Shown: positions 31,400 to 44,363, counted from the stretch's first letter. The stretch: DNA of 64,000 nucleotides from Kuschelorhynchus macadamiae (GCA_030620095.1 JAUTXW010002491.1:1-64000); one strand, 5' to 3'. Translations and numbers: made by a program. The notes: generated by a model from the letters alone, not told the origin.

Positions 31400-34086
31400 G
31401 AAAGCTTTCGTTTTATCTTATACCACGGAGTAGTTAGATCTCGTAATTGTTTAAATAATATTACTATTAGCATCAACTCCATTGTATTGTATACTTTAAA
31501 GAATAATATTTGCTGACCAATACCAATTTCTTATTAAGTTATAGCAAGGGAAGGGTAACTATTCTCAATCGATTTTTCCACTTGTTTTATAGGCTTATCA
31601 AGTCCAACGAAGTAATTCACATAATTTGCGAATACATTTTGTTATAGCGAATAGAAATATCGAGCTGGCCTGGCCCGGCGAGAAACATATGGGAAATTTT
31701 GCAATCCGATTTTAGATTGTAGCCTTTGCAGAAAGAATGTTACCAACAGCGGCGTTTCATGGTCGCTACTGCGGTTCTGTCGAAGTCGTTGACACCTATT
31801 CGTTCGCGCTGCCAGCCGTAATAATTATTTTTATTTATTAGTATTATTTATTGGGCGAGGAATTGGTAATTATAAGGCTGGCCAAAAATTAATCGAACTC
31901 ATGCTTTTTTCGGCCTCAGGAAGCAGCAAAATATCGCGGTGATATGCTGAGTTTAGATTTTCATCTCATCTGAATGCATATCTTATTGTGAAACCAGGGT
32001 CACCGCCCGTAGGAATGCGCGCCTTTTTATTCAGTCAGGAAGGAGGTTGGTTGAATCTTTTATGTATCCTTTTAAGAACATCGCTTATCCTCGACCGAAA
32101 ATGAGCTTAATTTCGTAAAATCGAAGATGATATCGTCTAGGAAAACTTCTCTTAAGGTACCGATGGTAGATCAGCATTCTTCTAGAATATCCTATTTAGG
32201 AACACAGCTTATCCTAGGCCAAAAATAAGTTTCTCTTTATGAAATAATTGTAATTATAAACTATAATTTTTACCTGCAAAAAACCAATATGCGAAAAGCA
32301 GTAAAAATCGTTTAAAAAAACACTGTCAATCAACGACATGGAAATAACATAGACCCAGTTACATTTTGGAGGAATCCAACATTAACCCTGGTTTGCCAAA
32401 CCGTTACTGTGGCCAGATTAAAACGGATATCATCCTTTATACTATTACCTAAATAAACAAGGAATTCCAGAAATTCCCAGTATAAATTTCCATATAGAAT
32501 ATTTTAAAACTGATAATTAAATAGCTTATTATAAATAATTCAAGCAGAATCTATTTTAAATGTAATTTAAATTTTCTGTAATTATTATTTCTTATTTCAA
32601 GAAATAAAGCCCAGAATAATCGGCAACGTCGGAATTCTTTCGAGTATACTACAGATTTCTTTCGGAATCCTTCGGAAGATGCCGAAGACGGTCGTAGTCA
32701 TTCATATTTGATGCGCGGCGTTGTAATTGTTCTAGTTGGTGAAATCAGTGTTTTTCAGAAATCTTACTGTTTTGAGTGGCTATTTTCAAGAATCTGTTTA
32801 AAAAACTTTAAGAAAATGGTGCGAACTTGCTTTATTTCCAGAAAAAGAAAGATTTAAACCCAGAAGTTTGTTTTCGAAGGTAAGTAAGGTTACCTCATAC
32901 CAGTGCTGTAGTTGAAGGGTAAAATCACCGTCTAATAGCGTTCTTATATTTGCAAATGAAGTGTTGTTTTTGTATTGGACATTTCCGTTGGGCTTAAATT
33001 AATTTTTTATAACTTCAACTTATCTATAAAGTCGATATATAAAGATGATAAACGGAGTACAGCGTTTTGCTAATTTATATATTTGTGAAAAGTCTCAAAT
33101 ATTCCTCTAAAATTTATCAAACCACCTTTTTTGAGGAGTTAATAAACAACATAAATATACTATTTGGTAAAGCATAGGTAGGTACTAAATTTTAATTGAG
33201 TAAGCTGTAAGACCCACTATTTTATGTTGTCATTAATTACTCCAGGATGGCTTTCATTTTGGATGAAATTTTCAAGGAATATTTAGGGTAGTGTCGGAGT
33301 TCTCATATAGCAAATATTTAATGTAATCAAAAATGGAAATAAATACCATCCTGAGGTACATTATCCCAACTAGGGAGAATCTGTTTTTATCAGGTGATTT
33401 CGGTAATATATCTTGGCACAAAATATTTATATTGTCAATAAGTGAAATGTATAGGTGGGAAGGCGGCTGATGGGGAAAAAAGGGGGTAAATTGAGGGATA
33501 AATATTGTAGAGATATTGTTTTTCATAATATGGTTTTTGTGGTTTTTAGGGACACGAAGTTCAATTTTGTATTCATATTAATATTGGGCCATGTTTATTG
33601 CTGATTTTCTGTAAATATGAATAGATCCAATACATGTAAAGGTGGTGCATTTTTATATAATATTACTTGCCGCCAGCCTGGCAAACTTTTAAAAGTAGTA
33701 GATCCAAATTTTTACCTAGCTTCGCCTAAATAGAACTAAAATGTGTTGGAAAAAGGGTGAAATCAAAATGTTTTGAAAAACAAAACCGATTTCAAAAAAT
33801 AGGTTGCATTAAAAAGTGATAAATTATATTTTATTACATATTTCCTATGAAGTCTGTGATAAGCTGATAAAGAAAGGTATTAAATAAGCATTATACTCTT
33901 GCTATAGACATCAAAACACAAAGTGGGTCCATATAACAAAATTTAGTTTTATCTTCATTTTTAGTAACAATAGTAATAAGAACTCACCCTGTTATTTGTT
34001 GTATTTTGTCATGGAAATGCTTGATTTTTAATGACTAAGCTTATTGCTAATAATAAATATTGCCACATGAACCATTACATAAATAT
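31400..34086. other. No recognisable feature
   Basis: Mostly A+T-rich unique-looking DNA. A G+C-richer patch lies at 31660-31830 and another at 32620-32720, neither with a supported gene. A short ATG frame at 32816 followed by GTAAGT was considered and rejected. Confidence 0.4.
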
Positions 34087-34094
34087 GTCTTTTG

Positions 34095-35195
34095 CAGGCA
34101 CGTAGCCAGGATTTCAGTTCTAGGGGGATCAAACCCTGTCAAAACCAATTCAATGACAAAAAAAATTATTAAGAAGAATGCTTTTTTTTCACTTGTTGCC
34201 TGCAAGTGCAACAAAATATGAAAAAAAGTTGCAAAAAACTAGTTATTTGCCAATATCTATTAAAACATTGCAGGTAGAGCAATTATGAAAATGTAAAAAA
34301 TTATAGGTATATCTTGAGCAAATAGTATTTTAATAAATAAGTGCTTAGTCCCTTTGTTAATATCGAGGTTAATGTGGTGTTATCTTCCATAGAGTACCAT
34401 ATTGGTACATTAAAAATCTGGATTTCTTTAATCATAAATGTATTCATCTTTCTTTTTAGTACTTTCTCGAAATTCTAAAACTACTTTTACTGAGCGTTTG
34501 TTTAAAAGCTTTTCTTTTTTTGAGAATTCTAAATATTCCTCACTGTCAAAATCGAATATTTTTTGGAGGTAATTTTTTTCAATCCCCAAAGGTAAATTCA
34601 ATAATTTTCTTATTCCTTAAATCGTGTTTTGTATACGTAAAGATAAGAACTTCAAAATTGTGTGAAAATGGATCACGAAGAGAAATTTTTAGCAGCTACC
34701 ATATATTCTAAGTTTAATAATAATAATTTTTGTTGGAATTATCATAAATTTGGTCTCGGCACGCATTCGCAATTTTGCTTATGACAGGAGAATTTTGTGG
34801 AAGAAAAATGAAATTTATTTTCCTATCGATTTATGTTAGAAACTGTCGTACTTACGAAAAAAATCACTAGGTGCGTCTTTGTTTAGGGTAGCCTTTCTTA
34901 TTTTTTACATTTACATATTTGCGAAACTTCTTTGCAATCACAGAATGTCTAACAGTGTAAACTTGGGCTTGTTAAAAAACTAGTCAAAAAGTTAGAATTT
35001 CAAAAAATAGCCTGCTCCCTAATTTTCCTGAGGTTCGAGTTAAACAATAGCTGTAGTAAGCAGAGCCAATACGGAACTGCTAATCAGCAGTTATTGGAAT
35101 TCTACTTTCGTAGGTTAAATTATGTAAAAACTCCTAAATATTTTTAGGGTCTCGCGCGGGGGGTGGTTCCGAAGCCCCCCTAGACTACGTGCCTG
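34095..35195. mobile_element. Non-autonomous hAT element
   Basis: The termini are CAGGCACGTAGCCAGG at the left and, on the minus strand, CAGGCACGTAGTCTAGG at the right. A perfect 8-bp duplication GTCTTTTG (34087-34094 and 35196-35203) marks a hAT insertion. The 1,101-bp interior is A+T-rich. No transposase motif was seen, so it must be mobilised in trans. Confidence 0.85.
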
Positions 35196-35258
35196 GTCTT
35201 TTGTCACAGATAATTATTGATACAATTATATTAAATCAGCTTCTTGCTAACCTAAAGT

Positions 35259-35261
<3 letters not shown>

Positions 35262-35319
<58 letters not shown>
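35262..35319. repeat. (TA)n microsatellite
   Basis: About 29 TA units, shortly after the end of the hAT element. Confidence 0.97.
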
Positions 35320-35326
<7 letters not shown>

Positions 35327-36990
35327 AATCTGTATAAAATTTCCGATTTTGAAAATTGTCACTGAATCATTAAATATGTAATAGACAAGTTTAAGTATTA
35401 TTTAAATAATGAAATATTAAATTAATATGCTGTTACTTTTATTTTGTCGATAATAATAGTTGTTTGTTATTATATCAAACCGTTTATAAATAAATTATAC
35501 CAAATTTTTAAACTTTGTTTTATTTTTATAAACCACGTGTTCCGGTGAAAATTTATAAAGTGCAGCACCACTTTCAACCTTGTTATTTAAATTTTTATAA
35601 AAAAAATTAAGTTTCAAATATAGTGTAAGATATTATACAAGGTGCTTCAGAATCACCAAAAAGTTTGGATGGAAAAAAATAAAATTTTTCTGACAGTAGT
35701 TTTAAGGGCCATAAAAAATCGTAAATATAAACTGAGTAATTTTTTTTATATTATAGTTATGGAGATATTTAAGGTCAAACAGCCAAAAAACATTTTTCTA
35801 TTTAAATCTTTCCTTAGCTATTACTAATATGACATAACTAATACTAAACCTCTATTTACGATTTTTTACGGCCGGGGCTGTAATTTTTGGAATACACTTT
35901 TCCGTATTTCTTGAATGCTTTGCATATCTGACTTAAAGTTGAATACTGTGAAAACTATTTTTTCGACAAACACACAAGTTTTATCAAGAAGAAAGTTTTT
36001 TGAGAAATTGATAATAAAAAAGCTTCCCATTTAGTGCAGACTTTTCCACGACGTAATATCTAAATTAATTGTTTTCAAGTTACTACTAAAACTCTCACTT
36101 TTACAATGTGAAGTCGTTCCTGTTCATCTTAGAACAAAAAAACTGTCGTATCCACCATACTAATATTTGGGCTCAAAAAAATATAGCAAATAATATATTA
36201 TCCCAAAAATAGCTACGCGACTGGTAAGCCTCGCGAAGATATCTGACAGCGTTGCAATTTTCACCGCAAACTATTCTTTATGCGATCAGTCCGTCGTTTT
36301 TCCACTCATACACAACAACAAATTGATGTTTGATTCTATTTATTTCATTTTTATGAATCAAATGCGGGGTCTATTTCTTTTTGATGTCATTGCTGTCAAT
36401 GAATATCATCATAAAAGCTAGTATTTTTTAAATCGCCAACGTACTCATTTACCTGGGGATTCACCGAACAGCACGATTTTAGTTCTGAGAATCTTCAGCA
36501 GTCAAACGTTTGGCTGGCTAGTAAATAGGTTTTATTGAGTGTTTGCAAAGCAAATCATTTTTTTGTATAGGTGGTTGGGTAATATAATATTATAGCTTGG
36601 TGAGATTTAAGTGCTTTTGTATAGACAGTTGTTATATCTATAGGAATTTCAAACTTGAAAAGTACGTCCCCTGAAGACAAAAACAACTGCCACTGTTAGT
36701 TGCATTTGCTGTTGTACCAAAGAGTAAAGGTAAAATATAGGTATAAAAATGCTTACGTGTTTTAACAACCCACTTATTATCACAAATTTTGTTACTTGAA
36801 GTAGGTAATATAATTATGGGTAAAAAAATCAATTAAAACAATATTTTTTTTCAATCGTTTAAAACAATCTAAAATAAATTGATAACTGGATAGTATAGTG
36901 TATGGTTTTACAATTTCTACATTAAACAGCGACCCAAGGAACCCACATGTCTTTAAATATTAGACTTTAAAGGTTGTTATTATTTTTGCT
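35320..36990. other. Unassigned; probable 5' region of the next hAT
   Basis: No termini or coding sequence could be supported. The last part probably belongs to the 5' leader of the hAT whose coding begins at 36997. There a TTTTTGCTGCAG acceptor-like tract precedes the ATG. Confidence 0.4.
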
Positions 36991-36996
36991 GCAGAA

Positions 36997-39130
36997 ATGA
37001 ATCCTGATGGCAAAAAAAGAAGTTTCACAAGTGGGGCGGCAAAAAAAGCAAAAGCAAAAGTTATTAGAAGAGTCTAAAGAAAAACTTCCTAAAATGGATA
37101 CGTTTTTGTCAGCTAATGTTAAGGCAAAACTTGTAGATCAGACACTTCTCTCTACGAGCGCTCAGAATACTGAAGTAAGTCAAGACCAACCGAATAAAGA
37201 TTTAGAAATACTTTCTATCAAATCAATATACAAGCAAACCAAGAAAGTAGCACATCAGTTAGAGACAATAAAGGTAGTGAAATTAATCAAATATCCGATA
37301 ATATTACAGATAGATGAAAACCATTCAATTTAGTCTTTTTAATGTTAACAATGAGTATCCTACCAATTTCGCGCATTTCTTAGATGTTGATATAATACGC
37401 TGCAATAATTTAAGAAAACTTAAGTGTTCGTTATGGGCTAAGACCTAAGGGACCTTTTTCGAAGGATTCTAAACAAAGGTGCTTTTCGGAAAGTTATTAT
37501 TACACCAACGATAATAGCTGGCTATGTTATTCAAAAATAAAAGATGTTTTTTATTGTCAACCTTGTTGGTTATTTGGCAGGCATAGATTAGGTGACTTGC
37601 TTATCAGCAAAAATTAAAGAACATTTTTTGACTCAGTCACATCTAACGAACTGTTTTATTTATGATACTTGGAAAAAAGATAATACGATTGACAGGGATA
37701 ATATGGAAGTATTAAGTCGTGAAGCAGACTTTTGGCGGTTACTTCTGGATAGATTATTTCTTATAACTTTATTATTAGCTAGAGGTATGTTAGCATTTCG
37801 TGGACATACAGAAGATGTTAATCATAGCTACAATGGGAATTTTCTTTCCATAGTTCACTTACTTTCTAGATATGATATAGTTTTAAAGCAAGTACTTGAT
37901 AAGCCGAAAGGAACCATTAAATATCTGTCACTAAAAATACAAAATAAAATAATTTCAATGCTAAACTCAAATTTAATTTTTATTCCATTCTAACAGATAC
38001 TACACAGGATATAACTAAAATAGACCAACTCAGTATGGTAATTCGATATGTTGAATTAAATAAGGGTGAAAATGGCTCAATAAAGTCTATACTTTGGGGT
38101 TTATTAAAGTTATGTCACAGTCTTCCGCCGGAATCACGTCTGTTATTTTAAACACAATAAATGATATGGAACTAGATATACATAAATGTAGAGGCCAGGG
38201 ATACGATGGGGTGAATGTAATGAGTGGTGTATACTCCGGTGTACAAAAGAGAATTAACGATATAGAACCAACTGCTATTTATATGCATTTTGCCGCACAT
38301 AATTTAAATTTAGTAATAAATGACGCGATTAAAAGTGTGAAAGAGCTTGAAACGTTTTTTGTTAATTTAGACGTGGATATTTATTTTTTGGATCTAGCAT
38401 AGTTCGATGGGATCTTCTTTCTACATTTACTGAAAATTCCTCAATAAAACTAAAACGGTTAAATCCTGCCATGTGGTCCGATAGATTACATTCTTTGACT
38501 GCCATAAGATTTCGTTACACAGATATAGTTAAAGCTTTGAATAAAATTATATTAACATTTAAAAAAAACGAAGAGCGGGATGAAGCAAAAACCATAGTAA
38601 ATAATATTGAAAGTTTTGAGTTTGTTTTTCTGTGTGTATTTCTAAGAAAACAATGGATTGTTTGTCTGAAACTAGAGATAATTATTCAGAACTTAAAGAG
38701 AAAGCCGTCAAAACTTCTCAAAAATAGGGTATAGTCCCGCAATTTACTGTTAAGAGAGCACCAAAAGTTAAAACGCACTTCGATGAAATTGGTTCTGATT
38801 TTAGATTTTTAGATTCGGAACACAGGTTTAAAATTAATATATTTTATGTAACATCAGATATTATAAGCGCTCAAACAAACCGCCGTTTTAAATCATTTTG
38901 CCATGTAAATTAAATGTTTAATTTGCTGAATCCGTCTTCTTTTTTTCTACTGACTCCAGAAAATATTATTAAAAAAAGGGAACATTTTATAAAAATGAAT
39001 GTACTGAATCAGAATCCCTGGGCCTCGAACTAGTTGCTATAAGAAATAATAGATCAATATATAAGGGTATTCAGGATCAAAATATTATAAGCATAAGCGA
39101 GTTCTTAAAATATTTGTTAATAGACAATTC
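36997..39130 (+). pseudogene. hAT transposase (ZMYM1-type), second family, 5' and middle parts
   Basis: ATG at 36997 follows a TTTTTGCTGCAG splice-acceptor-like tract. Blocks in shifting frames are a Lys/Glu-rich leader with ESKEKLPKMDTFLS (37060-37110), a TTF finger near 37450-37580 (DVFYCQPCWLFG), and a DUF4371-like part at 37592-37993 (ARGMLAFRGHTEDVNHSYNG). Then come the catalytic region 38094-38402 (CRGQGYDGVNVMSGVYSGVQ, AAHNLNLVINDA) and 38471-38734. At least five frameshifts or stops are present. The C-terminus lies beyond the mariner insertion at 41165-41412. Element termini were not found. Confidence 0.75.
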
Positions 39131-39138
39131 AACGTGTA

Positions 39139-41162
39139 CAGGGTGTTCGGATTTGGTTGCAGAAGCAGGGTATCTCGCTTATTTTTAAAGATAGAACCTT
39201 GCGGTTTTCACGAACTTGTGCTAATTTTTTGTGAAACTCATGAAGCCGTAAACAAAATTTGCATAGCCTTCTTCGTATATGAGATACAGGGCGAAATAGA
39301 AAATTTTGCATTTTGGGATCCCCCTCGTATCTCTGTTATCCTTTGACTTAACGCAAAGGGAAAAATTGCTGGTTATGCAGTTTTTTATGCTGGATCCAGT
39401 GGCGTAGTCATATTTTTCATTTGAATTGTTATTTTTTTAGACAAAGACCCAAAGTTGTGTTTTTTTAAACGGGACACCCTGTATATTTGTCCAGAAATTA
39501 ATTTGCCCTTGTAAAAGCTTCTCAAAAATATATAATAGTATGGGTCTATTTTAATAAACAACAACGAAAATCCTAATTTTTATAATTATCATCCCAAATT
39601 TTGCAGTAGGCCATGCAAAACGATGCCGTTTTCTTTTGTTTTCTTGGAAGCAAATGACATTTCCCAATTTTGTACGCCTATATAAAATATAGCGCTAGTT
39701 TTTTGTACTTATTTATTGTGCAAAAATATATTTGTATTATTATGGAAGAAAACCAAACTTTCGAACATTATGAAAAGTACGATATGTTAGCTTGTTTTAT
39801 ATTAAGTAATGAAAATGTTGAAGCGGCTTCTGAGACGTATTTTAACAGGTAAATAGTTAATTTTTAGGTATGTTGAAATACTATTGCTTAATTTTTATTT
39901 AGATATCCAGAAAGGAGGCAACCTAATATATCCACTTTTTATCGGATAAAAAAGAATTTACTTAATCACGGATAATTTATCAAACCTCGTACGAAAATAT
40001 ATAATAAAGAAAATCGGGAGGCTGAGGAAATTACGGTTTTGGCTAATGCAGAAGCTTACTCTACAAACTCTTGTAGGGCCAGTGAAAAGAGCATAGGCAT
40101 TCCAAAAACTAGAGTTCAAGAAGTTCTAAAAAAGCACAAATACCACCCATACAAATTTAGGCTCGTGCATCACTTACAGTCAGGGGATGCAGAGCGTCGG
40201 GTAGTCTTCTGCAATTGGTTTCGAGAAAGATGCGATATGGTTAGAGATTTTGAAAGATAGGTTGTATGGTCGGACGAAGCACATTTCAGTAATTCTGGTA
40301 TACTCAATAGGCACAATAGTAGATTCTGGTCCCAGGAAAATCAACACCAAATATTTCCCAGAAGACAGCAGGGTAGGTTTGGTCTAAATGTGTCCTGCTT
40401 CATATTAGGAACACATATAAAATTTTATATATTGGAGGGAAATCTAACAGCCAATCGCTATATAGAAATTTTAGAGGCAGCTATACCTGAATTACTTGAC
40501 GATATTCCTCTAGCGCAAATTAACGAAATTTATTTTCAACAGGACGGTGCTCCTGCACACAATTCTGGAATGACGAAATTATTTCTGGACAATAATTTTA
40601 CCAATCAATGGATCGGAATAAATGGACCTATAAGATAGCCTCCTAGGTCCCCAGATTTGTCGATTTTAGATTTCTTTCTATGGGGATATCTGGAAAATAG
40701 AATTTACAAAGACCACTATGATAATGTCCAAGATTTAGGAAATGCAATAAGAGAAAATTTTCGCTATTTACAAAATCATCCCGTTATTTTGCTTAATTCC
40801 CTAAAACGAATACGAAAATTGTGCGAAGCATGCATAGAACAAAATGGAAATCAGTTTGAACAGTTCTTTTGATTTTCTTGGTTACTGTAGTTCTTCGCCA
40901 CTGGATCCAGCGTAAAAAACTGCATAAGCAGCAATTTTTCCCTTTGCGTTAAGTTAAAGGATAACGGAGATACAAGGGGGGTCCCAAAGTGCAAAATGTT
41001 CTATTTCGCCCTGTATCTCATAAACGAGGAAAGCTATGAAAATTTTGTTTACGGCTTCATGAGTTTCACAAAAAATTAGCTCAGGTTCGCGAAAACCGCA
41101 AGGTTCTATCTTTAAAAAAAAAGCGAGATACCCTGCTTTTGCAACCAAATCCGGACACCCTG
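39139..41162 (+). mobile_element. Mariner-like element with ~270-bp inverted repeats
   Basis: The left arm starts CAGGGTGTTCGGATTTGG. The right arm is its near-perfect inverse and pairs for about 270 bp, to the shared CGCCACTGGATCCAGC-type block (39400 and 40895). TA flanks both ends (39137-39138 and 41163-41164). It splits the C-terminal domain of the surrounding hAT transposase, which resumes in the same sense at 41165. Confidence 0.93.
39742..40872 (+). pseudogene. DD41D transposase with a 54-bp intron and three stops
   Basis: Exon 1 (39742-39848) starts MEENQTFEHYEKYDMLAC. A GTAAAT donor at 39849 and a TTTAG acceptor ending at 39902 remove 54 bp. The frame then continues as R-YPERRQPNISTFYRI, matching the YP.R..P helix-turn-helix segment of the related genes at 47600 and 53270. 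From there one reading frame runs to 40872 with only three nonsense codons (near 39976, 40258 and 40636). Catalytic residues are D in WSDEAHF, D in FQQDGAPAH and D in SPDLSILDFFLWG, 41 apart. The absence of frameshifts suggests moderate age. Confidence 0.8.
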
Positions 41163-41164
41163 TA

Positions 41165-41416
41165 CATCTAGTTTTCCTAACGCAATTAAAGCGTTAATAT
41201 TATATCTAACTTTACCCGTAAGCGTAGCCACTAGCGAAAGATCTTTGTCAAAATTAAAAATTATTAAAACCTATCTAAGAAATAAAACTTCTCAGGAGAG
41301 ATTAAACTCTTTGTCTATCTTAGCGATTGAAAATGATTTGGCAAATGATCTTGATGTAAATAAAGCCATTACCGATTTAGCAGAAAAGAAAGCAATAAAA
41401 AAAGACTTTTAATTAT
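41165..41416 (+). pseudogene. hAT transposase C-terminal dimerisation block (continues 36997-39130)
   Basis: The frame gives LTLPVSVATSERSLSKLKII followed by KTYLRNKTSQERLNSLSILA, the conserved hAT C-terminal dimerisation domain ('P.S.A..ER.FS.LK.IK..LR'), ending at a TAA near 41410. Together with the part before the mariner it completes the transposase. Confidence 0.85.
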
Positions 41417-41871
41417 TATTTGTTTATTTATTATGTATGGTACATGGTTGTGTTTCAGTTTTTGTGCCAAGTCGATAGAGATAACAGAAGGCATTTAGAT
41501 AAGTAAATATGCGTAATAAATACCTGTCCGAAAATTAGCCAACTGCAAATTTTTGGTCAGGAGTTTACTGGGCCTTGTTTAGTTTGATGCCCTCTAGAAA
41601 GCCTCAGTTTGGCACAACAGTAATTGTAAAACACGGTGTATATTATTATTGTGTGTTATGTTTTATTTTAATTTTATTTTTGTTAAATTTTTTTTACACT
41701 TACCGAATTGAAAGTTTTTTGTGTTGTTGGTTTAAATTATATTTGACCGTATTGTAGGCCGACCATACATATACTTCCCTGTATTGTACAGCATTTTTTC
41801 TTTTGTACACCATTTTAGTAATAATGAACCATATTCTTCTATTCCATATCCAGCTTTCAATCAAATATTGT
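41417..41871. other. Probable 3' region of the hAT; otherwise nothing seen
   Basis: A+T-rich. The hAT 3' terminus should lie here, but I could not pair it with a left end. Confidence 0.4.
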
Positions 41872-41875
41872 TTAT

Positions 41876-44359
41876 CCCATTTATGCCCGAATTATTATTT
41901 TTTTTATTTAAATTAAAAAGTTAATGTATTCTACGAAAAAACATTTATTAAGACACAAAAATAAGTTATAAATGAAAAAATAACTCAAAAACAAGACTTT
42001 TGATGGTGTCCTTTTTTAAGGACACTGGGCATATCCACTACCCTTATGGTAATTAACAAAGAAGTCCATATGTAGAGCCACGTCACACCTGGCACATTTT
42101 TTCTGTACTTTTTTATGGCAGACACGGCAGCGAGTTTGCTTCTCTTGAGAAATTAGAAAATGGTTCTCACTATTAAATCTAGTTTCGACATTCTCCAAAG
42201 CCGATGGTCTTCCCTTTTTCTTTGTGATGGAATTACTCTGCAAAAAAGTGATAGCTATTTATCTCCTAAATTTCAGCTGATCATAGGAACCGCCTTGTAG
42301 TTTATGAAGATGCCATGCATTTTGAACGCTGAGGTCAAGGCAATAGGCAATGAGGCAAAAATACCATTTCTTACCTCTTATTGCCGTCCTATAATAACTT
42401 ATGTTTTCATCGCACCTGTCAACTCCACCCATGTAGGAGTTATAGAAGTATATTGGATGAGGTTGCTCAATAAGAATTCTCTTATTTTCCTTTTGGGAAT
42501 ATCTGGAAACATGATGCAATGGTTTAAGCGATAAATTATTAGTAGCAATATTCACGCTGTTGTTGTCATGCCATTTTACAATTAGCACTTTATCTTCGGC
42601 TGACCTGAAATCATAGGATCCTCTAACTTCTTTTTTCATTTCATTTTTTGATTTTACTGGACATTTTGACACTCTATTTTCTCGAATAGTACCCGTGGCT
42701 CTAACATTTCTCCGATGTAATTCCATGAGAAGCGGCACAGTTGTAAAAAAATTATCAAAGAAAATGTGGTAGGAATTATTCTGAAGCTCCTTTAGCACAT
42801 CGCAATATTGCAGCACAACAGAAGGTCCCAAACCAAACGATTTATATTGGTTTTCAACTTTGGCCTTCCCTTGATATGGCTCCAACCAAACACAATATCC
42901 ATTGCAGGCTTTACCAGACAATGTGCCCATCCACATTTTAAAACCAAACCTAATTGGTTTCCCTCGAATACATTGCTTGCAGCCGTGTCTGCCAAAGTAG
43001 GGTACCATCGACTCATCGATGCTATGGTATTCTTGAACTGGAGCAAAATTTTGGAAATTTTTGTTCACTCTATCTAAAAGTGGTCTTATTTTCGCGAATT
43101 TGTCATTCTTGTTCAGCTGGTCGTTATCACAGCAATGCAAATTAGAAAGAATGTATTCAAATCTATTACGTGATAATGCACCTGCAACCATTTCATTTCT
43201 CGAGTCGCTGCTTACTTCCCAATACATTCTCCTTCTTGGAACAGACACATAGCCACTAAGCAACAGAATACCAAAGAATGCTCTCATCTCCTCTTCAGAG
43301 ATATTGCCCAATTTATTTTTTTTGATAGCGTAAGAATTGCTGTTTGAAACGAATAATTTGATTATATCAGAGTCAAATAAATTATTGAATATTTCGGTTG
43401 GAGTAAAGTTTGTGTCCGTTGAATAGGTTAGAGGCCATTCGGTAACTTTTTCCGGGATATCCCTTTCAACCCAAACAAAGTCTTTTTTCAATGCATTTTG
43501 TAGCGTAGACAATGGAAGTGAATCTTCTTTTTCCCACGACTCCGAGTCATTTATATCAGCACCAGGAGCCTCGACATCAGTAGAAGTAGTGGAAAAATTG
43601 TTACCTGCGAGAACATCAGAGTCTGTGAACACCTCGGATTCTGTAGCGACCAGTTCTGCTTCTGCTCGTAATTGTGAACCAGGCAAATTGTTCACAGTTG
43701 CCAAGTCCTCGTCACCGGAGTCTTCGTCGGTAACATCTCCGCAAGCGTTGGTTGGCGGTAATATTGCAATTTGTACCTCATTGCCAGGTGGAAAATAATC
43801 CTCTTCCTCCAAACTACGCAGCAGCTCATTTAAAGTTAGGCCCCTAAAAATATTTTTTTATACAATTTCAAGTTTTTTATCCTCAAACGCGATAAAAATA
43901 TGTATTATGTATTTCGTTTTTTTTTTTTTTTGAAAATGTATGTAAATGGCATGTATGTGCCCACTGTCCTTAAAAAAGGACCCCTCCATTTTTGAAAGTA
44001 TGGCAACAAGACAAAATATTTTACATCAAGTTAGCCACCCGACATTACAAGTATAACATCTCTAAAATAGGTCTAAGTCAGTAAAACGCGATACTGATAA
44101 ATAGTTTACAAATAAACTTACCCAGTGAGTCGCAGGTCCAAAGGTTCTCCCATAATTTATGAGGCTGTCAACTGAAATACACAGAACTAGTTCACTTCAC
44201 AGAAAAGCGCAATTTTTACTAAAAAAACACGTGGATTTATGCTTTACTTGCTCCTTTTTAGTGGCGACATCTATGAATTAGCGGATCTACTTGTCCATAT
44301 TCATGATTACAGGAACCTATGTCAAGTGTCCTTTTTTAAGGACAGTGGGCATAAATGGG
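41876..44359 (-). mobile_element. piggyBac-type element B
   Basis: The inverted termini CCCATTTATGCCC start at 41876 and end at 44359. The right flank is TTAA (44360-44363). The left flank reads TTAT (41872-41875), probably a mutated TTAA. A perfect palindrome GTCCTTTTTTAAGGAC, each time beside a G/C-rich GGGCA-type block, occurs at 42008-42023, 43966-43981 and 44328-44343. The single transposase gene runs on the minus strand. Confidence 0.88.
42016..44152 (-). pseudogene. piggyBac transposase, two exons, one nonsense codon
   Basis: Exon 1 (about 44152-44122) encodes MGEPLDLRLTG and ends at GTAAGT. The intron ends at TTTTTAG near 43844, and exon 2 continues GLTLNELLRSLEEEDYFPPG. After an acidic N-terminus the DDE_Tnp_1_7 domain shows (numbering from 43812) D266 (YHSIDESMVPYFG), D353 (FFDNFFTT) and D416 (VKWHDNNSV), then YMGGVDRCDENISYYR. 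Codon 518 (42259-42261) is TAA, but the same frame goes on for 81 codons. It ends in the Cys-rich finger (CRVCHKKVQKKCARCD) expected at piggyBac C-termini. Without that stop the gene would be intact. The true stop codon lies inside the palindrome at 42008-42023. Confidence 0.9.
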
Positions 44360-44363
44360 TTAA

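Noticed and set aside
32816..32890. ATG GTG CGA ACT TGC... followed by GTAAGT, resembling a THAP-type first exon
   Set aside because: The frame reaches a stop after 13 codons before the donor, and no C2CH continuation was found downstream.
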